Shown: positions 43,686 to 55,565 of the stretch, one piece after another | How the letters are laid out: every line of letters begins with the position of its first letter | How positions within the stretch are numbered: the first letter of the stretch is position 1 | NCBI RefSeq assembly: GCF_048544455.1 | Contig: NC_133536.1 | Coordinates: forward strand, 196,915,325-196,979,324 | DNA from: Silene latifolia | Taxonomy: Eukaryota; Streptophyta; Magnoliopsida; Caryophyllales; Caryophyllaceae | Direction: 5' to 3' | DNA: 64,000 nt | Made by a program: the position numbers and the translations under genes | The notes under the pieces: model-generated | The model's input: only the letters and a program-made list of their open reading frames with translations | The model's database searches: none | Told to the model about the DNA's origin: nothing

Positions 43686-43922
43686 GTTGAAAGAGATATT
43701 GATGTTGCTGAAAAATTCATACGAGCGTTGCCTGTTGAACTAAGGCATGTAGCCAGTGATCTAGTAAGAACGCTCATACAAGCTCGATGTGCCGATATAG
43801 CAGTGGAAGGAGAGGAGTCGGCTGAACAAAAGAGGCAGAAGGCGCTAGTTGCTTTGCTTGTGATGTGTCCCTTTGAGTCTCTAAATGCTATAAACTTACA
43901 TCCCCACCCGAGATCTAGGGAG
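43686..43922 (+). pseudogene. TELO2: TELO2 exon in inverted orientation
   Basis: On the plus strand, a clean acceptor (ATGCAG) precedes VERDIDVAEKFIRALPVELR, HVASDLVRTLIQARCADI and QKRQKALVALLVMCPFESLN, and a GTAAAA donor follows. In TELO2 this exon should directly follow the segment that ends DDTDLKKKLSQLVDIVGALR at 44401-44490, which is on minus. The exon itself is open and its splice sites are intact; only its direction is wrong. The ATG at its left border is in the splice site and is not a start. Confidence 0.75.
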
Positions 43923-43964
43923 GTAAAAACTAAATGCAGTCTATTCCCACATCAGACTGACACA

Positions 43965-44060
43965 CTTGAACAACAACAAAGCCTTAATCCCAACATCGTT
44001 TGGGGTTGGCTAGCATAGATCATCATCCAAATCCGTCTAGGCTTGAATTTAGTATTTTGG
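43965..44060 (+). mobile_element. SINE-like fragment (Au-type motif)
   Basis: CAACAACAAAGCCTTAATCC followed by CAACATCGTTTGGGGTTGGC matches the widespread plant SINE phrase CCTTAATCCCA...GGGGTTGGCTA. Short, ends not defined. Confidence 0.5.
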
Positions 44061-44400
44061 TCATGACTCATGAGTAAATAAACAAAGTAAAAGAAAATAG
44101 AATAAAGATAAACAAAACAAGTGCATTACAAAAAAATAAAACAAACCAAGAAAAATGTGAAACCCGAAATTAAAGGGCAAAGTAGGTTTGTAAAATAGGA
44201 GTAATAGGATTAAAAAAAAGTACAAAAATACATTTGTGACTCACTTGATAGGAAAAAAAGAAAGATTCAAAAAAGTCAAAGGTGAGTAATTTGTGAGTTG
44301 TGACGTGCGATCTAGACAATGGTCTACATTCTCTCACACACCTTACAGTACTTTAGTACATGCTCAAAATAAAAATATATTTCAAGACAGATACACTTAC

Positions 44401-44910
44401 TTCATCAAGGTCATCTGTTTTACGAAGTGCTCCAACAATATCCACCAACTGCGATAATTTTTTCTTGAGATCAGTGTCATCATCGGTCAAGTCATAAGGT
44501 CAGAAGATGACTCACTCGATCCTTCAGAATCAAGAGATTTGTAATTCGAAGATCTTTGCTTCCTCTTGTTCCGGTAACACCAAGGCCTGGTTCTAATTTT
44601 TGCTCCAAAATAGAAGACGGAGTGGCAATCTCTTTACTCTCGGAATTTTGATTTGTGACCTTTGTGGTGGCCAGTCCAAACTGCAAGCAATTGTCAAGGA
44701 AAAGAGAATTTTTTGGGTCAATTGCCTTTAGAAAAACAAGTGGAATACTGCAAGCCATTTTCCTGACTAAATCATCAGGGTTTTGCAGTCTGCCTGTTGA
44801 AAAAATGAGTGTATTATTACAGTCGGATTTTGGAGCGCATAACATCCTTTGTTGAGTCCAGCTCTTCTCTTGACATGGTTTCAAGCATAAGGCCTGCAGC
44901 TGCTATTATA
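44401..44910 (-). pseudogene. TELO2: TELO2 central exons
   Basis: The exon at about 44822-44910 reads AAGLMLETMSREELDSTKDV. After an intron with TTTCAACAG acceptor, 44401-44793 reads GRLQNPDDLVRKMACSIPLV, LKAIDPKNSLFLDNC, FGLATTKVTNQNSESKE, and, after a frame change near 44500, LTDDDTDLKKKLSQLVDIVG and ALRKTDDLDE before a GTAAGT donor. These are consecutive parts of the TELO2 protein. The next exon is inverted at 43686-43922. Confidence 0.75.
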
Positions 44911-45109
44911 TCAGAATCTCAAGTCACGGAAATAAACAAACTACAAAACATATGAAAACAATTGTAACACTCAAATGTCCTAACTCTGAACTCTATCATT
45001 CTATATTTATTGTTATGTTCTTGTTTACAGAAGGGATTCCGCATTAAAAACCAATTTAGTGGATGAACTATGGCCTTAATAACAATGAGGGCCTCACAAG
45101 AAAACCACA

Positions 45110-46058
45110 TTTATATTGTTATTGAAAGTTTGTACCCAATAATCAGAGGTAAAGGGAGTAAGGCTGGGTCGATCCGACAGCACCTAGGATCAATCTGTGG
45201 CAACTGAACCTGTTCCACATGTTTAACTTGCTGAACCTGAACCATCTGCGTTGGTACACGCAACAGGTTTCCATTCATAGTGTACAGGTTGTTTTTGCAG
45301 CACCCCGTTCTCATCAAAGAACTCCACAGAGTCAGGTAAGTGTTGCCCCATCTTAACCTCCACCATGAACCTGGCAAACCCCAGGAACTCTTTCTCTATC
45401 GTAGGAAGTGCAGACCCCCAAAATTTCAGGTCAAGATTGTAGACCCCCAAAATTTCAGGTCAAGATTGTAGACCCCCAAAATTTCAGGTCAAGATTGTAG
45501 ACCCCCAAAATTTCAGGTCAAGATTGTAGAACCTAACCCAAATTGGTACAACATCAACATTGCCTTTTACTATAGTCTCAGTAAGGTTCCAGGACAATAA
45601 ATGGTTTATTGTCTAAGAGAGGAGTCCAGCTTTCAGCACCGTATCCTTATCCTCCATTTTGGTAAATCGAACAATACAGATCCCATTCGGTTTGAAAGCC
45701 ACATTAGCAACTGAAAATTTCTTCCAAATTCGGCGTACAAATCCCCCAATAAACAAAGCAACTAACAGAGGCAGCCCAATAATCAACTTCCCCTTTCACA
45801 TCCTCAGCAGCTATTTTAAGCAGCCTTCATCATCTGTAGATTTATCTTCTGAGATGACGTTTAGTTCCTTGTTGATATTGAATGTGTGTAGTTCCGCAGC
45901 CTTCAAACTCTTGCCTTCTCAAACAGTTACCACTAATTCACTCAATTCTCTACTATTTGGCGTAATACTAGTTTTTTGTGTTTATTATTTGACGAATTAT
46001 TATTTCTATTCTTATTAGGAGTACTACTATTACACGAAGACTTCCTAGATCTAGCCAT
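45110..46058 (-). mobile_element. LINE (L1-type) ORF1 fragment with DUF4283
   Basis: On minus it starts MARSRKSSCNSSTP, then has VDYWAASVSCFVYW, RRIWKKFSVANVAFKPNGIC, VRFTKMEDKDTVLKAGLLS, VVPIWVRFYNLDLKFWG, LGFARFMVEVKMGQHLPDSV and QKQPVHYEWKPV. This is the DUF4283 region of plant L1 ORF1 (RNA-binding protein). Several frame changes and a stop after GLLS break it, and the zinc knuckle and all of ORF2 (endonuclease/RT) are absent. It lies within the TELO2 pseudogene. Confidence 0.75.
45414..45531. repeat. 29-bp tandem repeat, four copies, inside the LINE ORF1
   Basis: The unit GTAGACCCCCAAAATTTCAG plus GTCAAGATT occurs four times, the last without the C-run. It derives from the WVRFYNLDLKFWG part of the ORF; 29 is not a multiple of three. 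Confidence 0.9.
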
Positions 46059-47069
46059 TGTTGAATTTAGGTTAAACTTGAGCTTTCTCCCTCTAACTTA
46101 ATCGGCTGCTCATTAACTGGTTCGACTAAATTGATACTTTCAACCGCAGAAATGGTCACATTACTACAAGTGTTTGTTAGATGTCGGCTGTCAAATTAAA
46201 TGAGGGAAACAGAGCTTTTCCTGCAGAATCAAGGGTGCATTGCTTTCTGGCCTCCGTTCATCCCAGCTCAAGATATTAAGCACAATGAGTGTTTTAGGTT
46301 CTTCTACAGATGTATAGGATACGACTAAGCGTATGTTTATATGTGATTTTGTCCAAGTCATTCGTTTACTTTTAATAAAAATACCTCTCACACCGAACAA
46401 AAAGGTAAACAAATAAATATCAACAATACAACATAAGGTCATTCAAATAAATGCGACATGAAAAAAGCTAGTTATCTATATTCTATATCTATAAACCAAC
46501 CGCTCTCTGCCTACACCATTTCGAAAAACAATCAATGCATAGATATCATCAAGCAAGTGAAGCAACTATTGTTAGGCTAAAATCATCAAAAAGCAGAGCT
46601 AAGAAGTCTACAACGACGGCCTAACTATCTAATCTATGAATCAATCCTCAAGCACAAAGATTGCAATCCTGGCAGATTTATTACATAAATTAACACTGTA
46701 CAATAAGCGAAATGGACATGATTTAAGAAAGGGATGAAAACCTGAGAATATCGAAATAAGCAAGTTTGGAAGCGGCAGAAGACAGTTGAGGCCAAATGCT
46801 CTGTTGAATGCTACCTTGGCGCGCAAAAGCCGATGTCTCTGGTAAAATTTGGCTTACAAAAGGGGGAATGGTTAGTAGGTAGAAAAGGGTGGGGAATGGG
46901 AAGTAGATGAAGGGAGAAATGGAGTGAGGGAAAGTACGAGCTGCACCTAAACAAAGGGGAAAGCAAATGGGTTTATCAGTATGTGTGGGGTTGTAGGTGT
47001 GGTGCAATGGCCTGAGCTGTGACCACATCTTTCTTCATGTTTTGGGTCCAGCCACATTCACCAGGTGGA
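46059..47069. other. Spacer between LINE fragment and copia element
   Basis: No gene recognised. The minus frame at 46723-47028 is rich in Pro, Phe and Ser and has no known motif. Confidence 0.3.
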
Positions 47070-47074
47070 AATAG

Positions 47075-47252
47075 TATTAACAATAATATTTAGATTTAGT
47101 CAATATATTAGATATTATTCTCATATGTAAATATAGTTAGCTTTTTCCTCAAGTATATAATCTTTGTAACCTAGCTAACACCTCCCTAAAAATACTTGTA
47201 TTCCTTTCACAGTAAATATACATTCATTCAACCTTCAATCTCTTGTCTTATA
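47075..47252 (+). repeat. 5' LTR of the copia element
   Basis: 178 bp, TATTAACAATAATATTTAGA ... CTTGTCTTATA. The outer bases are TA...TA where TG...CA is usual. A TATA-like CTAAAAATAC lies near 47188. Confidence 0.92.
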
Positions 47253-50200
47253 TGGTATCTTCGAGCTCAAATCGATCCGCCAAAAATCTTCTCAAACCTC
47301 GCCGTCACTCCACCTTTAAACGCCAAACACAAATCACCTTCAACCCTTCATCCTCGACAATGACAAACACTCACCAAGACACCATCGTCCGCAACCCTCA
47401 TGATGCCAACGAGCCTCTCGTCTCGCCGAACCTCACTCACTGCGTCAAATTGACACCCACAAACTACACCACATGGTTCTTTCAACTCACCAATATTTTC
47501 TTTGGTTTCAGTTTGCTCGGATTCCTTGATGGGTCCAACCCCGCTCCATCACCAACCATAGTCGGTGATGACAAAACCGAGAAAACCAACCCCTCCTATC
47601 TTTCATGGCTTAAACAAGATGGGTTGATTCTAGGGGCTCTTATGGGTACCCTATCGTCAACCGTCCAAGCCCTCATAATCCGTGCTAAAACCTCTAAAGA
47701 AGCATGGGATATTTTAGCGCAAACCCTTCGCGTGCGCATATTATGCAATTAAAAGACCATTTAGACTCGATTGTCAAAACCTCTAACCAATCCATAACCG
47801 AATACATGAACACCATGAAATCATGTATTGACCAACTCGCATTGATGGGTAAGATAATCGACCCCGAAGACATTATTTCCAAAGTTCTTAAAGGTTTAGA
47901 CTATAAAACCTTTAAACCCGTCATCGACACCGTTAGAGCACGTGACAACCCAATTTCGTTTGAAGCCCTACATGAAAAATTGCTTCAACATGAACTTTTA
48001 ATAAAACAACAACAACCCGACACCGATATTTTCAACCCCACTGCTAATGCCGCTTATCGTCCCAACCATTACAACAATCAACGACAAACAAACTACAATA
48101 ACAACCGTTATCAACCCAATACCACCACCAATTCCACCCGCCAACCCGCTGCCCCGTACACCTCCACCCCGAACCCGCGTCCCTTCAAGGTGCGCTGCCA
48201 ATGGTGTCGTCAAGTAGGCCACGTCATAGCTGATTGTCCTCTCTTCTGGAAGCTCTTTCCCACCATCACTTTTCCTGAACCTCCAACCCGCCAACACCAA
48301 CAACCACAGGCGCATTCCGCAACCACCTCTGCCGCTGCTGCACCGCCGCCCAACCACCAGTACCTCCTTGACAGTGGAGCCTCCAACCATGTCACCAATG
48401 ACCTCGACACATTGGCCTTCCACTCTCCCTATTTCGGTCAAGATGACCTTATTATTGATGATGGTTCGGGTCTCGACATCGCTAATATAGGTAAGTTTCA
48501 ATTATCAACTCTTCAATTTAATAATGTTTTACATGTTCCAAAAATCTCTAGAAATATTATATCAATATCCCAATTGTGTAAAGATAATGATGTTAATGTT
48601 ATTTTCTCATCCAATTTATTTGTTGTTAAGGACAAATTGACGGGATCGACGATACTCCAGGGCCAAGCTAGAAATGGAATTTACGAGTTGAGCCCGTCGT
48701 CTCCAACCGCAAATTTAATTAAGAAAGGCTCATCTCCTATTTCATGGCATCATAAATTAGGCCATCCTACTTTTGATGTAATGAAAACTATCAATAAAAG
48801 TTTACCATTTAGTTTATCAAATTTCTCTTCCTGTGATGCGTGCAATATTAGCAAGAGTACTAAATTACCATTTGCGACAAATTCATTTAAAACAACCGCT
48901 CCACTCGAATTAATATATTCGGACCTTTGGACTAGTCCCGTTCTTTCATATGACCATTACAAATATTATGTGATATTCGTCGACCACTTTAGTAAATATA
49001 CTTGGCTTTTTCCTTTAAAAAGAAAATCTGACACAACCAAAGTATTCCTTCAATTTAAAGCACTTGTTGAGAAATACTTTCAAAAACCAATTATTCAATT
49101 CTTTTCCGACAATGGAGGAGAATTCAAAAAGCTTACCCATGATTTACTCAATAATGGAATTAGTCATTTTACTTCTCCTCCGCATACACCCGAACATAAT
49201 GGATATGCCGAAAGGAGACACCGTCACATTGTGGAAACGGGCTTAGCCCTACTCGCTTACGCCAAAATGCCGACCATCCTTTGGCCGTTTGCTTTCAACA
49301 CCGCTACCTATCTTATTAATCGTCTTCCAACCCGAACATTACAAGGTCAAACACCATACTTCAAACTACATAATAAACCTCCAAATTATACAAAACTACA
49401 TAATTTTGGATGCCTATGCTATCCTTGGCTTCGACCATATACACAACATAAACTCGAATATCGATCGACTCCTTGCATTTTCGTAGGCTATTCCTCTACT
49501 CAGAGTGCGTTCCATTGTTTTGAACCGAAAACCAATCGTATTTATACATCGAGACATGCATGTCAAATTTGTTGAAGATAATTTCCCTTATACTCAATTA
49601 ATTGCCTCTGACCCACCTACTAATACCAACACCGATGCAAACGATTGGTGCCCGCTCATCATACCCATTATACCACCTAACCCCTCACCCGTGTCAACCC
49701 CCACCTCTCCACCTAATCCTCGGCCACGCCCTCCCATAACCCAGGTCTATCATCGTCGACCTCCTCCCGTCCATCCCGTCTCCTCTGCCAGTCCCACACA
49801 ACCTGCACCCGAACCCGTCACACCCTCTCCTGCCACCCCACAAACCCCTGCCTCTACCTCCCAACCCGTCACACCCTCTCCTGCCACCCCACACACCCCT
49901 GCCTCTACCACACCGCCCCCTCCTCCACCACCACCACCACCTCCTCCAAAACGCACTGTTGTCACTTGACTAGACAACAACATTAGAAAACCCAATCCCA
50001 AGTACATACAGACCACCTCCAAATATGCCCATCTCACTCATACATCCGCATCACCCAACGCTCTTCCCAAAACCGTCAAACAAGCTCTCATAGTACCTCC
50101 ATGGAGAACCGCAATGCAAGAAGAATTTAATGCCCTCGAGAAAAATCAAACGTGGACTTTAGTCCCGCGTCACCCATCTCAAAATGTAATAGGTTGCAAA

Positions 50201-51606
50201 TGGGTTTATCGAATTAAATATAATCCCGATGGCTCTCTAAAACAACACAAAGCTCGCTTGGTCGCAAAAGGATTTCATCAACGACCCGGCATTGACTACA
50301 CAGAAACTTTCAGTCCTGTAGTCAAACCCACCACCGTTCGTCTTATTTTATCCCTTGCTGTTAGCAATTCATGGACATTACGACAACTCGATGTAAATAA
50401 TGCATTTCTCCAAGGGACTTTAAATGACAATGTTTTTATGAGTCAACCACAAGGTTTTGTTGACACCTCTAAACCAGATTTTGTGTGTAAACTAAACAAA
50501 GCCATTTACGGTCTAAAACAAGCTCCTCGAGCCTGGTACACGGAGCTCAAAACCTTTCTCGTTACTTATGGATTTAAACAATCAATTTCCGATTCATCAT
50601 TATTCATTTATACAACCACTACAACTCGCATATTTATGCTAATCTATGTCGATGATATTATTATTACTGGTCCTAACCAAGCTCATTTACAAAACCTTAT
50701 TGACGACCTATCCAAACGATTCTCCCTAAAAGATCTTGGACCACTCTCTTACTTCCTTGGTATTGAAGTCACACCAAATCCTAATGGTCTTCATTTAAAT
50801 CAATCCAAATACGTACATGATCTATTAACAAAATACATCATGGATAATGCAAAACCGATTACTACCCCTATGACGCCCGACACACACCTTACTCGGGAAG
50901 ATAATAAACCAATTCAAAATCACTCTGACTACCGCGCCATAGTTGGAAGTTTGCAATATCTATCTCTTACCAGACCTGACGTTGCCTTTAATGTCAATCG
51001 GTTAGCTCAATTTCTCCATCATCCCACCGATACTCATTGGTCTGCTCTCAAACGTCTACTTCGTTATCTTCAAGGGACTCAACACCATGGCATACAACTA
51101 TACTCCAACAACCCGCTCTGTCTCCATGCCTTCTGCGATGCTGACTTTGCCGGAGACAAAGACAATTACGTTTCAACCACTGGATATATTCTCTATCTTG
51201 GACGCAATCCTATAACATGGTCCTCCAAAAAGCAACGTGGTCTATCCCTCTCAACTACCGAGGCCGAATTTCGCGCCGTCGCTTCCGTCACAACTGAGTT
51301 ACTCTGGCTTCGAAATCTACTCGCTGAGCTTAACTTCCATGTCACGAAACCGCCAGCAATTTACTGCGATAACTTGTCAGCTACAATGTACGCGAAAAAT
51401 CCAGTCTTTCACTCCCGGATGAAGCACATGGCCTTATCTTTTCACTTTGTTCGCGAGCAGCTTCATGAAGGCTCTATTCGAATTCAGCACATTGCAAGTA
51501 CCGATCAACTAGCTGACGCTCTCACTAAACCCCTGCACAAGCAACGATTCCTTATTCTACGAGACAAGATTGGTCTACTTTCTCCGTCGTCCATCTTGTG
51601 GGGGCG

Positions 51607-51784
51607 TATTAACAATAATATTTAGATTTAGTCAATATATTAGATATTATTCTCATATGTAAATATAGTTAGCTTTTTCCTCAAGTATATAATCTTTGTA
51701 ACCTAGCTAACACCTCCCTATAAATACTTGTATTCCTTTCACAGTAAATATACATTCATTCAACCTTCAATCTCTTGTCTTATA
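51607..51784 (+). repeat. 3' LTR of the copia element
   Basis: 178 bp, near-identical to 47075-47252. It is preceded by TGTGGGGGCG (polypurine tract) and followed by the AATAG duplication. Confidence 0.92.
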
Positions 51785-51789
51785 AATAG

Positions 51790-52075
51790 GAGAGGGTACA
51801 GGGGTTAGCCCTTGTCACATCAGGGAGGGTGTCGGTGTCAGCAGGTCGTAGCATCCTATGTGAAACACTATTACTACCAGCCACTATAATATGTGGCCTG
51901 CTTGATGCACTTGACGGAGAACTTTCTGACCAAATCCCAGCGACCGCGTCAGATGTAGGAGCATTGTACACACACTGGTCAGATGTAGTGTTTTTATTTA
52001 CAATGATTTGTGTTTCTTCAGTAACCACAATTTCTTTGAGCAATCGAAAGAAAGTGGTATAGGGGTTAGCCCTTG
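51790..52075. other. Short spacer between the two LTR elements
   Basis: Contains GGGGTTAGCCCTTGT twice (about 51797 and 52062), and the same phrase returns after the gypsy element at about 55591. The minus frame 51780-52043 is Ser/Pro-rich and unrecognised. Confidence 0.4.
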
Positions 52076-52616
52076 TGTGACGATCCGCACACTTCGAACC
52101 CTTAGATTTATTTATGCTTATGTAATTTTATTTTCCTTGTACATTTGTAGTAAGTATTTTCTTAGTAGTTTTAGAATAGGTTTCCATAAATAGATATATC
52201 GCTATTCTACACTAAACTTGTAAATTCAATGTCTCCTGCTATCAGGATGTAATAATCAAATTTCCCTCTTTAGGGAGTACTAGTGAATGAAAATCTACTT
52301 CCTACCTTGTGCCTTCGTATTGCTTGTTGTTGCTTTGTTGTGAACGACTTTTAGCCTTCACTTTTCTAACAAGCCGTGTTTGTGGGATCTACACTAGGAT
52401 CCCGACTCACACACCCGAGACCGATTACGAACGCCTAGTGCTTAACAAACACTAGTGCTTGACGCTCTCGTTGCAATCCTGTCGAGTGTTGCCGAGACCC
52501 GAGTATCGTGCTAGTGAGCGATCCTTCACTAGTACGAAGAGCCTTGTCGCTTGCATCTTGCCTTGATTCGGGCAAGGGTGCGCGCCACGGTTCGGCTAAA
52601 GTATCGGACCGTGACA
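52076..52616 (+). repeat. 5' LTR of the gypsy element
   Basis: 541 bp, TGTGACGATCCGCACACTTC ... GTATCGGACCGTGACA. Differences from the 3' copy are almost all transitions. Confidence 0.95.
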
Positions 52617-54499
52617 TTTGGTATCAGAGCCCGGTCTTCGGACGGGCGTCTGCAAGCCGCATTTGTTCATCGAGATCGAGAAAATGGGCGAAACAATCGA
52701 GGACCGAGTGGATGCATTAGAGGACACAATCGACGTCAAGCTTCCCCAACTCGAGGGCATCGTTATGCGGATGGCTGTGAGCCTCGAGGAGTTGCAAAAG
52801 ACGGTTTGTGAACTCGAGACGAAGGTGGACGGGTTGAACACCTGCATCTAAGCGATCAGTGGTGCGATCCCCGATGATCGGGAGGAAGAGATCAATCATC
52901 TGCATCGAAAGGTCGAGATGTTAGAGAACACTTGCGCCACGCTCGTGAAAGCGGTGGCCAATGACGGGAAAACTTTGGGGGGCCATAAGGTGAAGGCACC
53001 TCCACCTCGTGCCTACGATGGGGCGAGGGATTCGAAAGCGGTCGATAACTTTATCTTCGATATGGAGCAATACTTCCGAGTAAGTGGGCTCGACGAAGAC
53101 GCGGAAGTTGTCACGGCAAGCATGTATCTAGTCGACGATGCCAAGATGTGGTGGAGGGCTAGGTACAAGGAAATCGATGCGGGCACGATTACGGTGACAT
53201 CGTGGGCCGACTTCAAGAGGATCTTGAAGGACCACTTCTACCCCGAGAACACGGAGTTTGTTGCTCGGAAGAAGTTGAAGGAAATCAAGCACACCAAATC
53301 AATCCGGGAATATGTGAGGGAATTCTCAGCGTGCATGCTCGAGATTACCGAAATGTCCGAGACAGATAGGACATTCGAATTCATTGATGGGTTGAAGAGG
53401 TGGGCACAACAGGAGGTCATGAGGCAGAATCCCAAAACTCTGTCTTCGGCCATATCGGCCGCAGAGCGCCTGCTCGACTTTCACGGGGAGCGAGAGGCAC
53501 CAAGAGTTGTGGCGCCAACGGGGAATACTGGTGCGTCACAGAGTGGGTACAATGGACAAAGGCCACAAAATAGCGCCATTTCAGTTGGGAACAGTCGGTT
53601 CCGCTCGCAAGGAAGTCAAGCCCAATCGGCGAGCACTACAAACTCGCCCTCAAGCTCGTCTTCGAAGGCGGGAAACACTACTACTTCCACAACGAAGAGA
53701 CCGTTCGCGTGTTTTGTGTGCAAGGGTCCTCACAAGATGGCCGATTGTCCGAACAAAGCGGAGTTCAATGCCATGTTCAAGAAGATGCCGAAAGGGGCTC
53801 AAGAACGTCTTGATGGGGCGTTGGCCGACTATCACCAAGAGTGTAACGAAGACTCGAGTGATGGTGAAGACCAACCACGGATGGGCTCACTTCAAAGGAT
53901 CAGCGCGATGGGGAAGTACGAAGATTCCTCCGCCAAGAAATCCAACGGTCTCATGTACGTGGACTTGATGGTGAATGGGAAGCAAGCTCGAGCCTTGATC
54001 GACTCGGGCGCCTCCCACAACTTTGTTACGAAAGAGGAAGCTGATCGGTTGGGGCTAGTTCGCGGGATGCTAACAGTGCCTGAAGCGGTCAATGGGAAAA
54101 TGAGACGCGTCCAAGGAGTGGCTAAGAAGGTCGCGGTCCAAGTGGGTGAGTGGGCGGGGAGCTCGACTTCACCACCGTTCATTGGACGACTTCAAGTTAG
54201 TACTCGGGATGCAGTTCTTTCAGAAAGCATTGGTAGTATTGAAACCGAGTGACGGATCGATGCTACTAATGGGGTCTATCGTAGTGGAGACGGTAGACGG
54301 GGATGAAGACACGGGGCAGCATCGAATTTCGGCTATGAGGGTGATACCGACGCCGAAACAAAGGATGCGAACTTGGAGAATGCCTAAAGGTTCGGGGGGA
54401 GCCGAGGGCGAACAAGACCCAGGCTAACTACGCTGCTAAGTGGCCTGGGGGACGAAAGAAGAGTCTACCTCCTCACCGAGGAGTAGACAATGAGGGCCG

Positions 54500-54640
54500 A
54501 GATGCCCAAAGATTTAGGCCTCGTACCATCGGGGGCCGCGTCGATATCTTTGAATCGACGTCCTGGTTTGCATGGGTCGGTCGACCCAAGAGAGAAGGCC
54601 TCGTACCATCGGGGGCCGCGCCGAGATGCTGATTCGGCGT
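54500..54640. repeat. Direct repeat inside the gypsy element
   Basis: AGGCCTCGTACCATCGGGGG plus CCGCG occurs at about 54517 and 54597, about 80 bp apart, in the non-coding 3' part of the element. Confidence 0.8.
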
Positions 54641-55019
54641 CTGGAGAGCTCACTTACCCTTGAATGCGTGCGAAGTGGTGATGGACAAGGTGAAGGTGCG
54701 ATGGAACGAGCACCTTGAACGATCTCGTAAAATTTCCGCTCGAGCAACGAGGACTTGGACTTTCCAGAATGATCAGAGGCGAGTGATAAACTTGGAGGAC
54801 ATGATGTTCGGGAGTCTCGCCGTCAAGGAAATGCACTCTATTCTTGAAGGGACGATGAATCCGATCATGGTGTGGACCGAGAAGTATCTACAAGCCGGAC
54901 TCGAGAAAGCCGGATCTCAATGCGGCATGGACGGCCACAACTCACCGAGGATGTCTCACTGAAGCGCCGTTCGAGATTTTTGTGTTGCCGAGGGCGGCAA
55001 CAGATTAGGTGGGGGAGAG

Positions 55020-55560
55020 TGTGACGATCCGCACACTTCGAACCCTTAGATTTATTTATGCTTATGTAATTTCATTTCCCTTGTACATTTGTAGTAAGTA
55101 TTTTCTTAGTAGTTTTAGAATAGGTTTCCATAAATAGGTATATCGCTATTCTACACTAAACTTATAAATTCAATGTCTCCTACTACCAGGATGTAATAAT
55201 CAAATTTCCCTCTTTAGGGAGTACTAGTGAATGAAAATCTACTTCCTACCTTGTGCCTTCGTATTGCTTGTTGTTGCTTTGTTGTGAACGACTTTTAGCC
55301 TTCGCTTTTCTAACAAGCCGTGTTTGTGGGATCGACACTAGGATCCCGACTCACACACCCGAGACCGATTACGAACGCCTAGTGCTTGACAAACACTAAT
55401 GCTTGACGCTCTCGTTGCAATCCTGTCGAGTGTTGCCGAGACCCGAGTATCGTGCTAGTGAGCGATCCTTCAGTAGTACGAAGAGCCTTGTCGCTTGCAT
55501 CTTGCCTTGATTCGGGCAAGGGTGCGCGCCACGGTTCGGCTAAAGTATCGGACCGTGACA
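55020..55560 (+). repeat. 3' LTR of the gypsy element
   Basis: 541 bp, the partner of 52076-52616, followed directly by the CCTTG target duplication. Confidence 0.95.
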
Positions 55561-55565
55561 CCTTG

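Larger units (their letters stand above)
47075..51784 (+). mobile_element. Ty1/copia LTR retrotransposon, young, coding region broken
   Basis: Two 178-bp LTRs (47075-47252 and 51607-51784) differ at about one site by eye. This suggests insertion within roughly the last few hundred thousand years at usual plant rates. Target duplication AATAG at 47070-47074 and 51785-51789. A Met-tRNA-like primer site (TGGTATCT) follows the left LTR and a G-rich purine tract precedes the right one. Parts in order are Gag with a CCHC knuckle (CQWCRQVGHVIADC), protease (LLDSGASNHVTND), integrase (HKLGHPTF and the DNGGEF motif), reverse transcriptase (YVDDIIITG) and RNase H (CDNLSATMYAKNP). Gene order and the short LTR suggest the Ale/Retrofit group. 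The reading frame is broken, about three breaks. Confidence 0.93.
52076..55560 (+). mobile_element. Reduced Ty3/gypsy LTR retrotransposon (gag and protease only)
   Basis: LTRs of 541 bp at 52076-52616 and 55020-55560 start TGTGACGATCC and end CCGTGACA. Target duplication CCTTG at 52071-52075 and 55561-55565. The primer site TGGTATCAGAGCCC (tRNA-Met) follows the left LTR, and a GGTGGGGGAGAG purine tract precedes the right one. The interior has a chromovirus-like Gag (NFIFDMEQYFRVSGLDED, MYLVDDAKMWWRARY) with a zinc knuckle (CFVCKGPHKMADC) and a protease (ALIDSGASHNFVT). Reverse transcriptase and integrase are absent, so this is a deletion derivative of about 3.5 kb and broken. The LTRs differ at about 11 of 541 sites by eye, roughly 0.5-1 million years at usual plant rates. 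Confidence 0.92.

Noticed and set aside
43680-44018. Independent gene starting at the ATG at 43680
   Set aside because: The ATG is part of the ATGCAG splice acceptor; the frame is an internal TELO2 exon that runs on into intron and a SINE-like fragment.
49694-50037. Gly-rich minus-strand frames in the copia element
   Set aside because: Complement of a Pro-rich linker in the polyprotein.
52435-52720. Short frames inside the gypsy LTRs
   Set aside because: They occur in both LTR copies as shadows and have no protein similarity.
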